Shown: positions 50,973-60,406, numbered from the stretch's first letter. The stretch is DNA of 64,000 bases from JABDQZ01 sp050049775 (GCA_050049775.1 JASFVP010000004.1:1-64000), one strand, 5' to 3'. Notes: generated by a model not told the origin, from the sequence alone. Numbers and translations: made by a program.

Positions 50973-51956
50973 ATGAAGTACCGATTAATGACAAAGCTGA
51001 CCAGCCCGCTGGTCCTGACAGCACTGCTGACATTCGCCACTGCCGCCGATGCCGGCAAGCTGTACAAATGGGTTGACGATGAAGGCAACACCCATTTTTC
51101 CGATCATATTCCGCCAAAGTATTCACAGGACGCACACAGCCGCCTGAATGAAAAAGGCATTACCGTCGAAAAAAAATCGGCTGCCAAAACGGCTGAGGAA
51201 ATCCAAAAGGAGCAGGAACTCGAACGGCTGCGCAAACAACAGGAAGAAGTCATCGCCAAGCAACGCGCCAAGGACCGGGTGCTGCTGAAAACCTTCCGCT
51301 CCGAAGACGACCTGCTGTTAGCCCGTGACGGCAAGATCCGCTCGGTTGACAACCTGATCACCATCACCCACGGTAATATCCGCCGCCTCAAGGCCAAGCT
51401 CAGTGAGATGCAGGCCAGCGCAGCGGCGCAGGAAAAAGCTGGCCAGAGCGTCAGCAAAAACACCCTCAAGGACATCGATTCACACAAGCGCCAGATCAAC
51501 GAAGCCTACGCCTCCATCGTCAAGCGAGAGGAAACCAAGGAAGAAATCCGGCAGAAATTTGCCGATGACCTGACACGCTTCCGGACGCTGAAGAAAATCT
51601 ATCAGGATGAGGCGGAGAAAACCGAGGTCAAACTGAAAAACAGCGAACTCAATACCGTGTTCCGCTGCCCCGACGGTGATTGTGAAAGCAGCTGGGAGCG
51701 CGGCAAGGAATACGTCATGCAGTACGCCACCACCAAGGTGCAGCTGATCGGCGATAACATCCTGATGACACGCGCACCGCGCGCCGATGAAGACATCAGC
51801 CTGACCATTTCGAGAATCACCGACAAGGACAGCGGCAAGAAAAAACTGTTTCTCGACCTGCAGTGCAAGCGCTCGATCATGGGTGAGGAACTCTGTGAAG
51901 GCCCCAAAGTACGCGAGATCAAGCTCGGCTTTATCCCGTTTGTCTCGGCGCAATAA
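50973..51956 (+). CDS. DUF4124 domain-containing exported protein
   Basis: A 327-residue envelope protein. A signal peptide (about residues 10-26) precedes a DUF4124 domain (KLYKWVDDEGNTHFSDHIPP), a long charged coiled coil (about 60-200, rich in E, K, Q) and a C-terminal beta-rich domain with DGDCESSWERGKEY and LDLQCKRSIMGEELCEGP containing two or more cysteine pairs. DUF4124 is an envelope-associated motif of unknown function. The ATG at 50973 is chosen for the signal peptide; the frame continues upstream to 50655 without export features. Confidence 0.82.
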   Translation: MKYRLMTKLTSPLVLTALLTFATAADAGKLYKWVDDEGNTHFSDHIPPKYSQDAHSRLNEKGITVEKKSAAKTAEEIQKEQELERLRKQQEEVIAKQRAKDRVLLKTFRSEDDLLLARDGKIRSVDNLITITHGNIRRLKAKLSEMQASAAAQEKAGQSVSKNTLKDIDSHKRQINEAYASIVKREETKEEIRQKFADDLTRFRTLKKIYQDEAEKTEVKLKNSELNTVFRCPDGDCESSWERGKEYVMQYATTKVQLIGDNILMTRAPRADEDISLTISRITDKDSGKKKLFLDLQCKRSIMGEELCEGPKVREIKLGFIPFVSAQ

Positions 51957-51980
51957 TATCGATCGAGCCGGTGGTCTGGC

Positions 51981-52574
51981 TCAGCTGTGAAACAGGCTGT
52001 GCTCCAGCAATTGCCAGTGCTCTTCCCAACCGGCGACCGGCGACCGTTTGAAATGCGTGCGCAGATACTGATGCATGCGCCCCTCCACCAGCGATACCAG
52101 CAAGGTACTCGCCGCATCCAGTGAAATCGACAGACGGATACCGTCACGCATTTCCGACTCGCGCAGAATCTGTTTGAACTGGGTTTCCAGGCGACTGAAA
52201 AACTGATCAACGCGCGTCTGCAATCGTTCCGTTTCACCCACCAGCGCATCGCCCAGCAAGACGCGGGTAATGCCCGGATTGCGCTCGGCAAACATCAGTT
52301 GCAAATACAACACCTTGGCACAACGTGTCAGCGTGGATTTTTCCTCTTCCATGATGCGATTGATGCGGCTGAACACGCTGTCTTCAGCAAACGCGATCAG
52401 CGCTTCAAACATTTTCGCCTTGCTGGCAAAGTGACGGTACAGGGCCGCCTCGGAAACACCGACGGCCCGCGCCAGGCCGGCGGTGGTGATGCGCTCGCCG
52501 GGACTGCGCTCCAGTTCATGCGCCAGTGATTCCAGAATCTGCTGCTTGCGGGATGGCTTTTGCATCGTTTCCAT
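51981..52574 (-). CDS. slmA: Nucleoid occlusion factor SlmA
   Basis: A 197-residue TetR-fold DNA-binding protein that blocks FtsZ assembly over the chromosome. The N-terminal helix-turn-helix (RKQQILESLAHELERSPGERITTAGLARAVGVSEAALYRHF) matches SlmA closely, including ERITTAGLA and SEAALYRHFASKAKMFE, and LRESEMRDGIRL lies later. In E. coli it lies in the coaBC-dut-slmA-pyrE block, and here the same genes surround it. Its ATG begins one base after the argB stop. Confidence 0.95.
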   Translation of the reverse strand: METMQKPSRKQQILESLAHELERSPGERITTAGLARAVGVSEAALYRHFASKAKMFEALIAFAEDSVFSRINRIMEEEKSTLTRCAKVLYLQLMFAERNPGITRVLLGDALVGETERLQTRVDQFFSRLETQFKQILRESEMRDGIRLSISLDAASTLLVSLVEGRMHQYLRTHFKRSPVAGWEEHWQLLEHSLFHS

Positions 52575-52575
52575 A

Positions 52576-53472
52576 TCAACGCGCCTTGATCAGGGTGCCG
52601 ATGCCTTCATCGGTAAACAGTTCCAGTAACACCGCGTGTTCCACCCGGCCGTCAATGATGTGCGCCGTGCGCACACCGGCATTGACCGCATCCAGCGCAC
52701 AGGCAATTTTCGGCAACATGCCGCCGTGTATGGTGCCGTCATCAATCAGACGGTTGACCGTCTCGATGTCGAGACCGGTCAGCAGCTTGCCTTCCTTATC
52801 GAGCAGACCCTGTGTGTTGGTCAGCAGGATGAGCTTCTCGGCACCCAGCACTTCAGCCATCTTGCCAGCGACCAGATCGGCATTGATGTTATAGGAATAA
52901 CCGTCGTCGCCGATGCCGATCGGCGCGATCACCGGAATGAAGTTGCCGCGCACCAGCATGTCCACCACCGAGGCATCGATGCTTTGCACTTCACCGACAT
53001 GACCGAGATCGATGATTTCGGGTGCTTCGAGTTCCGGCGCATCGTTTTTCAGCATCAGCTTGCGCGCGCGTATCAGGTCGCCGTCTTTGCCGGTCAGGCC
53101 AACCGCAGAAGCGCCATGCTGGTTCAACAAATTGACGATCTCCTTGTTGACCAAGCCACCCAGCACCATCTCGACCACATCCATGGTCTCGCGGTCGGTA
53201 ACGCGCATGCCTTGCACGAACTCGGACGTCTTGCCCAGCCGCTTTAGCAAATCACCGATCTGCGGTCCGCCGCCGTGCACCACCACCGGATTCAGGCCAA
53301 CGGTTTTCATGAGCACGATGTCACGTGCAAAGCCCTGCTTGAGCTTTTCATCCACCATGGCGTTGCCGCCGTATTTGATGACAATGGTCTTGCCGCTGAA
53401 ACGCTGGATGTAAGGCAGCGCCTCACTCAGCACGTGCGCAATATTACGGGCCTGTTCAGTCGTTAAACTCAT
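52576..53472 (-). CDS. argB: Acetylglutamate kinase
   Basis: Phosphorylates N-acetylglutamate, the second step of arginine synthesis. 298 residues, complete: GKTIVIKYGGNAM near residue 25, VVVHGGGPQIGDLLKRLG, FVQGMRVTDRETMDVVEMVLGG, and the C-terminal GGMLPKIACALDAVNAGV. The N-terminal helix (EQARNIAHVLSEALPYIQRF) is the feature linked to arginine-inhibited hexameric enzymes. Between algC and slmA, as in Pseudomonas (algC-argB). Confidence 0.97.
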   Translation of the reverse strand: MSLTTEQARNIAHVLSEALPYIQRFSGKTIVIKYGGNAMVDEKLKQGFARDIVLMKTVGLNPVVVHGGGPQIGDLLKRLGKTSEFVQGMRVTDRETMDVVEMVLGGLVNKEIVNLLNQHGASAVGLTGKDGDLIRARKLMLKNDAPELEAPEIIDLGHVGEVQSIDASVVDMLVRGNFIPVIAPIGIGDDGYSYNINADLVAGKMAEVLGAEKLILLTNTQGLLDKEGKLLTGLDIETVNRLIDDGTIHGGMLPKIACALDAVNAGVRTAHIIDGRVEHAVLLELFTDEGIGTLIKAR

Positions 53473-53516
53473 AATTCAATCGTTCTTTATAATTTTAATT
53501 AGGGTCTGTTAACACA

Positions 53517-56033
53517 TCAGAACGGCAGCTTGGCGTCCGGCAACACGCCGCTGATCACCTGACGGAAGAGCGCCTGTACCTTGGCGAGATTCTCCGGGGT
53601 ATCTGCCTCAAACCGGAACACCAGCGATGGCGTGGTGTGTGAAGCACGCACCAGCCCCCACGCGCCCGGATATTCGGCGCGCACACCATCGATCTCGACG
53701 ATCTTGGCATTGGGGAATTTTTCACCGCCGGCCAGTTGTCGCATTACTTCAAATTGCTTGCCTTCGGCTACTTCGAGCTGTAATTCCGGCGTACTCGCCG
53801 ACTCGGGAATCTCGGCAAACATTTCGGCCGAACTGCGGCCGTCACCGGAAATCACTTCCAGCAGCCTGGCCGCGGCGTACAGGGCATCGTCAAAACCGTA
53901 CCAGCGCTCCTTGAAGAAAATATGACCGCTGAATTCACCAGCCAGCAAGGCGCCGGTTTCACTGAGCTTGGCTTTCATGAGCGAATGACCGGACTTCCAC
54001 ATGATCGGGCGCCCGCCCGCCGACAGGATATGCGTGGCAAGATGCTTGCTCGATTTGACATCGTAAATTACATCGGCGCCCGGATTGCGCAGCAAGACAT
54101 CACCGGCCAGCAACATCAACACCCGGTCCGGCATGATCACCTTGCCGGACGAGTCAACCACTCCGATACGATCGGCGTCGCCATCAAACGCCACACCAAG
54201 GTCGGCACCGTTTTCTGTCACGGCCGCCTGCAATGCCTTGAGGTTATCCGGATTACCCGGATCCGGATGGTGATTCGGGAAATTGCCATCAACATCGCAA
54301 TACAACAGACTGACTTCGCAACCGAGCTGTTCAAACAGCGCCTTGGCGGCCACACCGGCAACACCGTTGCCGCAGTCAACCACCAGCTTGAGCGGCGCCA
54401 GCAGATGTACCTCTTCGGTAATCCGGTTGAGATAATCCGGAACGATGTCCTGTTCCGTCAAACTACCATCGCCACTGGCAAAATCCTGACTGGCGATTCT
54501 TTTATGCAGGCCACGAATGGCGTCCCCGCTGAGCGACTCACGGTTGATCACAACCTTGAAACCATTGTGGTCCAGTGGATTATGGCTGCCGGTTACCATG
54601 ACGCCGGAACTGGCCGACAGGAAGTGCGTGGCAAAATACAGTACCGGTGTCGGCGCCATGCCGAGGTCGATCACCTGCAGCCCGGTACTGGTCAGACCAC
54701 GTCCCATTGCGGTCGCCAGATCCTTGCTCGACAGGCGGCCATCGCGGCCCAGCAAGATGCTGGTCTCGCCCTGTTCGCGCGCCAGACTGCCAATCGCCTG
54801 ACCAATGACAAAAGCAGATTCCAGTGTCAGGGTTTTGCCGACCACACCCCGGATATCGTATTCGCGGAAAATTTCTGTGGGCGGCACAACGGTGTCTGAC
54901 ACTTCCTCGTGCTGCACATCACTGGCCGACGGCCCGAGATCAAAATCGGCCGACTCTGTTTCAGCCTCGTCCGCATCCGATTCACGGCTGCCACTTGCCG
55001 AAGCCGCTTGTGGTTTGGCTCCGGATGGTCCATGCAGTTGTGACAGTATCGCCAGGGTATCCTTGTTTTCCAGCAGACTGACGTTGCCGAGATGGTGTTT
55101 GACCTTGCCCTGCAGTTTGGCTTCGACAATGCGAATCATACTGGCCTGGTCAAATTTCAATGCCTGCTTAAGCTGTGTGGTCTTCCAGAAAGCCACGATG
55201 GCGATCGGTAAAATACCGATCAGCAGAATGGCCGGCAACATCATCACATCCAGCAGACTGGCGCCGACAACCGACCGGTAAGCCACTTTCCAGATCGAAC
55301 CTTCGATGTCTATCGTGCCATCGAAACTGTTCACATCCGATGAATAAGACGGCGAATTCGCCAGTACCACCGCCTGGCTGCCAACCACCTGCTGCAATAC
55401 GACGATACCGGCAGATTCCGGCAGCCCCTCAAAAACCTGATCGAGCAGTAGTGGATTGCTGGCCAGATGTACGACACCGATGGGCTCACCGGCCGCATTC
55501 CGCACTGCGGCCCCCATGGCGATGTGCCGGCCGCCGCTGTTGGGTGAATGCACTTCGGCCGCCAGTACGCCTTGCTGCTTGAGAGCGCGGTGCAGCATGT
55601 CCAGCGAAGCGTGCGTCAATGGCGCCGCCGCATTCGGCTGGGTCTCGTTATAGTCCTTCGGCAAAAAACGCAGTTGCATAGAATCCGGCATTTTTTGCTG
55701 CATCTGTTTGGCCAGTTGCTGCAGCTTGTCCAGATCCTCGTCGATCAATGCGCTGCGGATTGCATCATTATCGGCCAGCAGGCTCAGCAATTCCGCCTTG
55801 TCGTTCACCAGACGCTGCACAGTGCGCGCCGTGCTTTCAGCTGCAAAGACAGCATTTTGCTGCGTCAATGTGCCGATGCTTTGTTGTTGCAACACATAAG
55901 CCGCACCCGCGCCAATCAGCAACACCACAGCAGCACTGATAAACACCGCGTTTATAAAACTGCGCAGTGAACGTCCGCTGCCAGAAGCGCCTTGCTGTTC
56001 AGCTGATGCGTCGGTATTTTTCTTCCTGGACAA
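53517..56033 (-). CDS. algC: Bifunctional phosphomannomutase/phosphoglucomutase with membrane sensor-like extension
   Basis: An 838-residue protein. Residues from about 385 form the complete AlgC-type mutase that interconverts 1- and 6-phosphates of mannose and glucose for polysaccharide precursors: the phosphoserine loop GVMVTGSHNPLDHNGFK (about 482), the metal loop FDGDADRIG and the GEFSGHIFFKERW sugar loop. The first ~380 residues add two membrane helices (about 28-50 and 262-283) around a helical, periplasmic sensor-like domain, then an acidic linker. Long AlgC forms occur in other gammaproteobacteria, though the extension's role is unknown. It is between dut and argB. Confidence 0.93.
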   Translation of the reverse strand: MSRKKNTDASAEQQGASGSGRSLRSFINAVFISAAVVLLIGAGAAYVLQQQSIGTLTQQNAVFAAESTARTVQRLVNDKAELLSLLADNDAIRSALIDEDLDKLQQLAKQMQQKMPDSMQLRFLPKDYNETQPNAAAPLTHASLDMLHRALKQQGVLAAEVHSPNSGGRHIAMGAAVRNAAGEPIGVVHLASNPLLLDQVFEGLPESAGIVVLQQVVGSQAVVLANSPSYSSDVNSFDGTIDIEGSIWKVAYRSVVGASLLDVMMLPAILLIGILPIAIVAFWKTTQLKQALKFDQASMIRIVEAKLQGKVKHHLGNVSLLENKDTLAILSQLHGPSGAKPQAASASGSRESDADEAETESADFDLGPSASDVQHEEVSDTVVPPTEIFREYDIRGVVGKTLTLESAFVIGQAIGSLAREQGETSILLGRDGRLSSKDLATAMGRGLTSTGLQVIDLGMAPTPVLYFATHFLSASSGVMVTGSHNPLDHNGFKVVINRESLSGDAIRGLHKRIASQDFASGDGSLTEQDIVPDYLNRITEEVHLLAPLKLVVDCGNGVAGVAAKALFEQLGCEVSLLYCDVDGNFPNHHPDPGNPDNLKALQAAVTENGADLGVAFDGDADRIGVVDSSGKVIMPDRVLMLLAGDVLLRNPGADVIYDVKSSKHLATHILSAGGRPIMWKSGHSLMKAKLSETGALLAGEFSGHIFFKERWYGFDDALYAAARLLEVISGDGRSSAEMFAEIPESASTPELQLEVAEGKQFEVMRQLAGGEKFPNAKIVEIDGVRAEYPGAWGLVRASHTTPSLVFRFEADTPENLAKVQALFRQVISGVLPDAKLPF

Positions 56034-56085
56034 CTTTCAGATCCCCTTTAATGACGGAACACAGCCGGAACCGGTTATCAAACAA

Positions 56086-56550
56086 CTAGTGTCGGCCGGA
56101 ATGGCCAAATCCACCGCTGCCTCGTTCGGACTGCTCAAACTCCTCAACAATATCAAACTGCGCATGCACCACCGGTACGATAATCAGCTGGGCAATGCGC
56201 TCGCCAACTTCGATACGAAACGTCTGGTTGCCACGATTCCAGCAGGACACGTACAGCTGTCCCTGGTAATCCGAATCAATCAGGCCCACCAGGTTGCCCA
56301 GCACAATGCCGTGCTTGTGCCCCAGACCTGAACGCGGCAGGATCATGGCCGCCAGCCCCGGGTCTTCGATGTGCACCGCAATACCACAGGGAATCAGGTG
56401 GGTATGGCCGGGCGCGAGGTCGAGCGCCTCATCCAGCATAGCGCGCAAATCCATGCCGGCCGCACCCGGTGTGGCATAACTGGGTAGCGGGAATTTATTG
56501 CCTAAACGGTGATCAAGTATTTTTAACTGCAGCTTGTGCATGGTAGACAT
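56086..56550 (-). CDS. dut: Deoxyuridine triphosphatase
   Basis: Hydrolyses dUTP, keeping uracil out of DNA and supplying dUMP. Complete at 154 residues with the five family motifs, including GAAGMDLRAML, PRSGLGHKHGIVLGN, GLIDSDYQGQL, GERIAQLIIVPV and the C-terminal arm RGSGGFGHSGR. The gene overlaps the end of coaBC by 38 bases if the first ATG (56550) is used; the ATG at 56541 is an alternative. Confidence 0.97.
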   Translation of the reverse strand: MSTMHKLQLKILDHRLGNKFPLPSYATPGAAGMDLRAMLDEALDLAPGHTHLIPCGIAVHIEDPGLAAMILPRSGLGHKHGIVLGNLVGLIDSDYQGQLYVSCWNRGNQTFRIEVGERIAQLIIVPVVHAQFDIVEEFEQSERGSGGFGHSGRH

Positions 56551-57742
56551 CCGTCACGAGTCGCACCAATTGCCGGGCGAGCTCTTTTTTATCCATCATT
56601 GGCAACAGTTTCTGGCCGTCCCGCCAGATCACTGTCAGCGCGTTGTTATCGTCTTCAAAACCACCCTGTGACTGGCCCACCTGATTGGCGGCAATCATGT
56701 CGATGCCCTTGCGTTCCAGTTTGGCCCGCGCATGCGCTTCGACCTGCTGTGTTTCCGCGGCAAAGCCCAGGGTGAACGGCGCATGGCTGAGTGCCGCCAC
56801 CGTCGCCAGTATATCCGGGTTGGGCAACAGTTGCAGATGCATAGCCTGGTCATTGCGCTTGATTTTCTCGGCCGCAACATCCGCCACATGATAATCGGCC
56901 ACCGCAGCGCAGGCGGCAAACAGATCACAAGCTCCGACACGCTGCATCACCGTTGCGTGCATTTGTGCCGCGGTGACCACGTCTACACGTTCCACACCGG
57001 CCGGTGTGGCCAGGTTGACCGGTCCAGCCACCAATGTCACATGGGCGCCAGCCTGGACGAAGGCTTCGGCCAGGGCAAATCCCATCTTGCCGGAAGAACG
57101 ATTGCCGATAAAACGCACCGGGTCGATCGGTTCCTGGGTCGGACCGGCGGTCACCAACACCCGTGCATCCTGTAGCGGCCCGTTGTGCAACAGGCGGTCG
57201 AGACGCGCGAACAGTTCGGCTGGCTCCAGCATGCGACCGGCGCCGGTTTCGCCACAGGCCTGCTCGCCTTCAGCCGGCCCCCACAGCTGCACGCCTTGTT
57301 CGCGCAGACGGGCGACATTCTGCTGGGTCACCGGCTTGTGCCACATTACACGGTTCATGGCCGGCGCCAGCACCAGCGGGGCTTCCGTGGCCAGGCACAG
57401 GGTGGTCAGCAAATCATCGGCCAGACCCTGAGCCAGTTTGGCGATGGTATTGGCGCTGGCTGGCGCCACCAGCACCAGATCGGCCCAGCGCGCCAGCTCG
57501 ATGTGGCTCATGCCGGCTTCCTGTTGCTGATCGAACAAATCACTGCGCACCGGCCGGCCGGACAGGGCCTGCAGGGTCAGCGGCGTGACAAACTGGCTGG
57601 CGCTTTGCGTCAGCACCACCTGCACCTCGGCGCCGGCCTTGCGGCACAGGCGCACCAGCTCGGCCGTCTTGTAGGCCGCAATACCGCCGGAGATACCCAG
57701 CAGAATGCGCCGCCCTGACAGCTTCGCCCCTGAAACACTCAT
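56513..57742 (-). CDS. coaBC: Bifunctional CoaBC: phosphopantothenoylcysteine synthetase/decarboxylase
   Basis: Two consecutive coenzyme A steps in one 409-residue protein. N-terminal CoaC flavoprotein: GISGGIAAYKTAELVR, the active-site histidine in MSHIELARWADLVLVAPASANTIAK, PAMNRVMW and the cysteine in EGEQACGETGAGRM. C-terminal CoaB: LVTAGPTQEPIDPVRFIGNRSSGKMG and KIKRNDQAMHLQLLPNPDIL. First gene of the minus-strand coaBC-dut-algC-argB-slmA series; divergent from radC. Confidence 0.96.
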   Translation of the reverse strand: MSVSGAKLSGRRILLGISGGIAAYKTAELVRLCRKAGAEVQVVLTQSASQFVTPLTLQALSGRPVRSDLFDQQQEAGMSHIELARWADLVLVAPASANTIAKLAQGLADDLLTTLCLATEAPLVLAPAMNRVMWHKPVTQQNVARLREQGVQLWGPAEGEQACGETGAGRMLEPAELFARLDRLLHNGPLQDARVLVTAGPTQEPIDPVRFIGNRSSGKMGFALAEAFVQAGAHVTLVAGPVNLATPAGVERVDVVTAAQMHATVMQRVGACDLFAACAAVADYHVADVAAEKIKRNDQAMHLQLLPNPDILATVAALSHAPFTLGFAAETQQVEAHARAKLERKGIDMIAANQVGQSQGGFEDDNNALTVIWRDGQKLLPMMDKKELARQLVRLVTDVYHAQAAVKNT

Positions 57743-57890
57743 GATGTGACCCGACCGGTTCTGTAGTTAGTACTTATTAACATCTCACCGCTAAGAGTAA
57801 CCGGACTCCGCCAACAGTCAACATCGATTTGCCGCTTTGTGACATTCGCCGTAGCATTGGCCACTCGCCATTGTTCACAAGGATCGTGAT

Positions 57891-58565
57891 ATGAGCATCA
57901 AACACTGGCCGCAAGCCGAGCGGCCACGCGAAAAACTGTTGCATTCGGGTGCCGCCAGCCTGTCCGATGCCGAATTGCTGGCAATCTTCCTGCGCACTGG
58001 AATCCCGGGCAAAACCGCCGTCGATCTGGCGCGCGAACTCATCGCCCAGTTCGGCGGGCTGCGTCAGCTGCTGATGGCCAGCCAGACACAATTCTGCCAG
58101 GCCGCCGGGCTCGGCCAGGCCAAATACTCCCTGTTGCAGGCGACCCTGGAAATGGGCAAACGCCACCAGTGGCAAACCTTGCAACAGGGCGACGTACTGA
58201 GCGACCCGCAAGCCACCCAGCGCTATTTGTCGGCGCGGCTGCGCGACTATGGACACGAAGTGTTCGCCTGCCTGTATCTTGACAACAAACACCGTGTGAT
58301 TGCGTTTGAGGAGCTGTTTCGCGGCACCATCGATGGCGCCAGCGTTTACCCGCGCGAGGTGGTCAAGCAGGCGCTGGGCCATCAGGCGGCGGCGATCATC
58401 CTGACCCACAACCACCCTTCCGGCGTCGCCGAACCGAGCCAGGCCGACCGGCAGATCACCGCCAAACTGGTCAGCGCGCTGCAACTGGTCGATATTCGTG
58501 TACTCGACCACATCGTCGTCGGCGACGGCCAGTGCTGCTCCTTTGCCGAGCGCGGCCTGATCTGA
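57891..58565 (+). CDS. radC: RadC family JAB/MPN-domain protein
   Basis: A 224-residue protein with an N-terminal helix-hairpin-helix-like region (SDAELLAIFLRTGIPGKTAVDLARELI and AGLGQAKYSLLQATLEM) and a C-terminal MPN metalloprotease-like domain with the JAMM motif THNHPSGVAEPSQADR. Despite its name, a DNA repair role is doubtful and the function is open. Standard neighbours coaBC on one side and rpmB on the other. Confidence 0.95.
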   Translation: MSIKHWPQAERPREKLLHSGAASLSDAELLAIFLRTGIPGKTAVDLARELIAQFGGLRQLLMASQTQFCQAAGLGQAKYSLLQATLEMGKRHQWQTLQQGDVLSDPQATQRYLSARLRDYGHEVFACLYLDNKHRVIAFEELFRGTIDGASVYPREVVKQALGHQAAAIILTHNHPSGVAEPSQADRQITAKLVSALQLVDIRVLDHIVVGDGQCCSFAERGLI

Positions 58566-58585
58566 ACATCGCGGAGGCCCCGGGC

Positions 58586-58614
58586 TTGAACTGCCCCGGC
58601 GCTTCTGATATAAA
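58586..58614 (+). promoter_or_regulatory. Sigma-70 promoter of rpmB-rpmG
   Basis: TTGAAC (58586-58591) and TATAAA (58609-58614) with an optimal 17-base spacer, immediately followed by a T. Transcription would start near 58621, giving a leader of about 63 bases with a small GC-rich hairpin (58624-58649) before the rpmB start. Confidence 0.85.
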
Positions 58615-58683
58615 TGCGCGTCTTTTCGCCCGCATCCCGAAAAAGGGGGCGGACACAGGATTAATTAACCAGGTGTTGTCGCC

Positions 58684-58920
58684 ATGTCCAAAGTATGTCA
58701 GGTAACGGGAAAACGACCGGTAACCGGTAATAACGTATCCCACGCCCATAACAAAACTCGTCGCCGGTTCATGCCGAACCTGCATTACCATCGCTTCTGG
58801 GTGGAAAGTGAAAACCGCTGGGTACGCCTGCGGGTCTCTTCCAAAGGAATGCGCATCATTGATAAAAAGGGTATCGATTCTGTCTTGTCAGAGATTCGTT
58901 CCCGTGGTGAAAAGGTCTAG
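58684..58920 (+). CDS. rpmB: 50S ribosomal protein L28
   Basis: A 78-residue ribosomal protein, complete. MSKVCQVTGKRPVTGNNVSHAHNKTRRRFMPNLHYHRFW and the WVRLRVSSKGMRIIDKKGID core are canonical. It is followed 11 bases later by rpmG, the conserved L28-L33 pair, with a good promoter upstream and a terminator after rpmG. Confidence 0.98.
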   Translation: MSKVCQVTGKRPVTGNNVSHAHNKTRRRFMPNLHYHRFWVESENRWVRLRVSSKGMRIIDKKGIDSVLSEIRSRGEKV

Positions 58921-58931
58921 GAGTCTGAATC

Positions 58932-59087
58932 ATGCGCGATAAAATCAAACTGGTATCCAGTGCCGGCACCGGCCACTTCTACACCACGACCAAAAACAAG
59001 CGTAACCAGACTGGCAAAATGGAGATCAAGAAATTCGATCCGGTTGTCAGAAAGCACGTGATGTACAAGGAAGCCAAGATCAAATAA
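58932..59087 (+). CDS. rpmG: 50S ribosomal protein L33
   Basis: A 51-residue ribosomal protein: MRDKIKLVSSAGTGHFYTTT at the N-terminus, then KNKRNQTGKMEIKKFDPV and a basic end with HVMYKEAKIK. It lacks the paired CxxC zinc motifs of the zinc-binding L33 form, so it is the zinc-independent type. Too short for common ORF-length filters, but the ATG, size and rpmB-rpmG order are decisive. AGGAG lies just upstream. Confidence 0.97.
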   Translation: MRDKIKLVSSAGTGHFYTTTKNKRNQTGKMEIKKFDPVVRKHVMYKEAKIK

Positions 59088-59111
59088 TTGCGGCTACCGC
59101 ACAGAACCGCT

Positions 59112-59140
59112 AAAAAAAACCGCGACAACGCGGTTTTTTT
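59112..59140 (+). terminator. Intrinsic terminator after rpmG
   Basis: AAACCGCG and CGCGGTTT form a perfect stem around an ACAA loop with an A-run before and a seven-T run after. It ends the rpmB-rpmG transcript. Confidence 0.95.
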
Positions 59141-59188
59141 ATGTCGAAATTCAGACTGTTAACCAAGCAGCGGCTAAACTTGCAGTTC

Positions 59189-60406
59189 ATGAATGACACC
59201 AATAACGAAATCTTCATCGGCCGCCAGGGCATCTACAACAGCCAGATGCAACTGTTTGGCTATGAACTGCTCTACCGCAGCAGCGACACCAGCGCCGCCA
59301 GTTTCAGCGATGCCGACCGCGCCTCGTCGGATGTGCTGCTTAACACTTTCCTGGAAATCGGCATCGAGCACATCGTCGGCCCCTACAAGGCCTTCATCAA
59401 TCTGACACGCAAGTTTTTTGTCGACCTGCCGCCGCTGCCGTTCAGCCAGGACCAGGTGATTTTCGAATTGCTCGAAGACATCAATGTCGACCAGCGCCTG
59501 CTCGATGGCGTCAAAACACTGCACGAGCAGGGATACCAACTGGCAATTGACGATTTTGTCTTCGAAGACAAGTGGCAGCCGTTGTTACCGTATGTATCGA
59601 TCATCAAGGTTGAAGTACCGCAGCTCGACTGGGACAACGCCGCCGACAAGCTGGCGCTGTTACGCCAGCACCCGGTCAAGCTGCTGGCCGAAAAAGTCGA
59701 GACCGAAGAGGAGTACACGCGCCTTAAACAGCTGGGGTTTGATCTGTACCAGGGTTACTTTTTCACCCGACCGAACATCGTTAGCGCCAAAAAAATTCCG
59801 GAAAACCAGATCATCATCCTGCGCCTGCTGGCGCGCCTGAACGATCCCGAAGTCACCATTGAGGAACTCGATCGGCTGATCGCCCAGGACCCGGCGCTCA
59901 GTTACAAGATTCTGCGTTACATCAATTCCGCCGCGATCGGCCTGGCCCGCAAGGTGGAATCGATCCGCCAGGCAGTGATTTTTATGGGCCTGAATCGCAT
60001 CAAGGCCTGGGCCAGCCTCATGGTGATTTCCGGCATCGAGGGCCGCAGTAGCGATCTCATGACCAATGCGCTGGTGCGCGGCTACATGTGCCAGGCGCTG
60101 GTTGGCGCTACTGGCAGCGCCGATCCTGACACCGCCTTAACCGTCGGCATCCTGTCGATACTCGACGTACTCATGCAGCGTCCGATGGCCGACATCCTGC
60201 AGGAACTGCCGCTGGCCGAAGACATCATCGACGCCCTGCTCGACAAGAAAGGCAATCTCGGCGATGCGCTGTGCTGCACCCTGGCTTATGAACTGCATGA
60301 GTGGGACCAATGTGGCTTTGACAACCTGGATACCGCCGCGCTCAACGAAATCTATCTCAACAGCAGCCATGAAGCGTTTCGTGCTGTCATGGGACTGGAT
60401 GATTAA
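59189..60406 (+). CDS. EAL-HDOD signalling protein, EAL probably inactive
   Basis: A 405-residue soluble protein joining an N-terminal EAL-like domain (about 1-200) to a C-terminal HDOD domain (about 205-390, with EELDRLIAQDPALSYKILRYINSAAIGL). EAL enzymes degrade cyclic di-GMP; here the entry motif is YELLYR and the usual DDFG metal loop reads DDFVFED, so catalysis is doubtful and the domain may bind the nucleotide or partners. This architecture is known (YuxH/CdgJ-like) and affects motility in Vibrio. The ATG at 59189 is chosen because an upstream ATG at 59141 touches the terminator of rpmG. Confidence 0.87.
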   Translation: MNDTNNEIFIGRQGIYNSQMQLFGYELLYRSSDTSAASFSDADRASSDVLLNTFLEIGIEHIVGPYKAFINLTRKFFVDLPPLPFSQDQVIFELLEDINVDQRLLDGVKTLHEQGYQLAIDDFVFEDKWQPLLPYVSIIKVEVPQLDWDNAADKLALLRQHPVKLLAEKVETEEEYTRLKQLGFDLYQGYFFTRPNIVSAKKIPENQIIILRLLARLNDPEVTIEELDRLIAQDPALSYKILRYINSAAIGLARKVESIRQAVIFMGLNRIKAWASLMVISGIEGRSSDLMTNALVRGYMCQALVGATGSADPDTALTVGILSILDVLMQRPMADILQELPLAEDIIDALLDKKGNLGDALCCTLAYELHEWDQCGFDNLDTAALNEIYLNSSHEAFRAVMGLDD

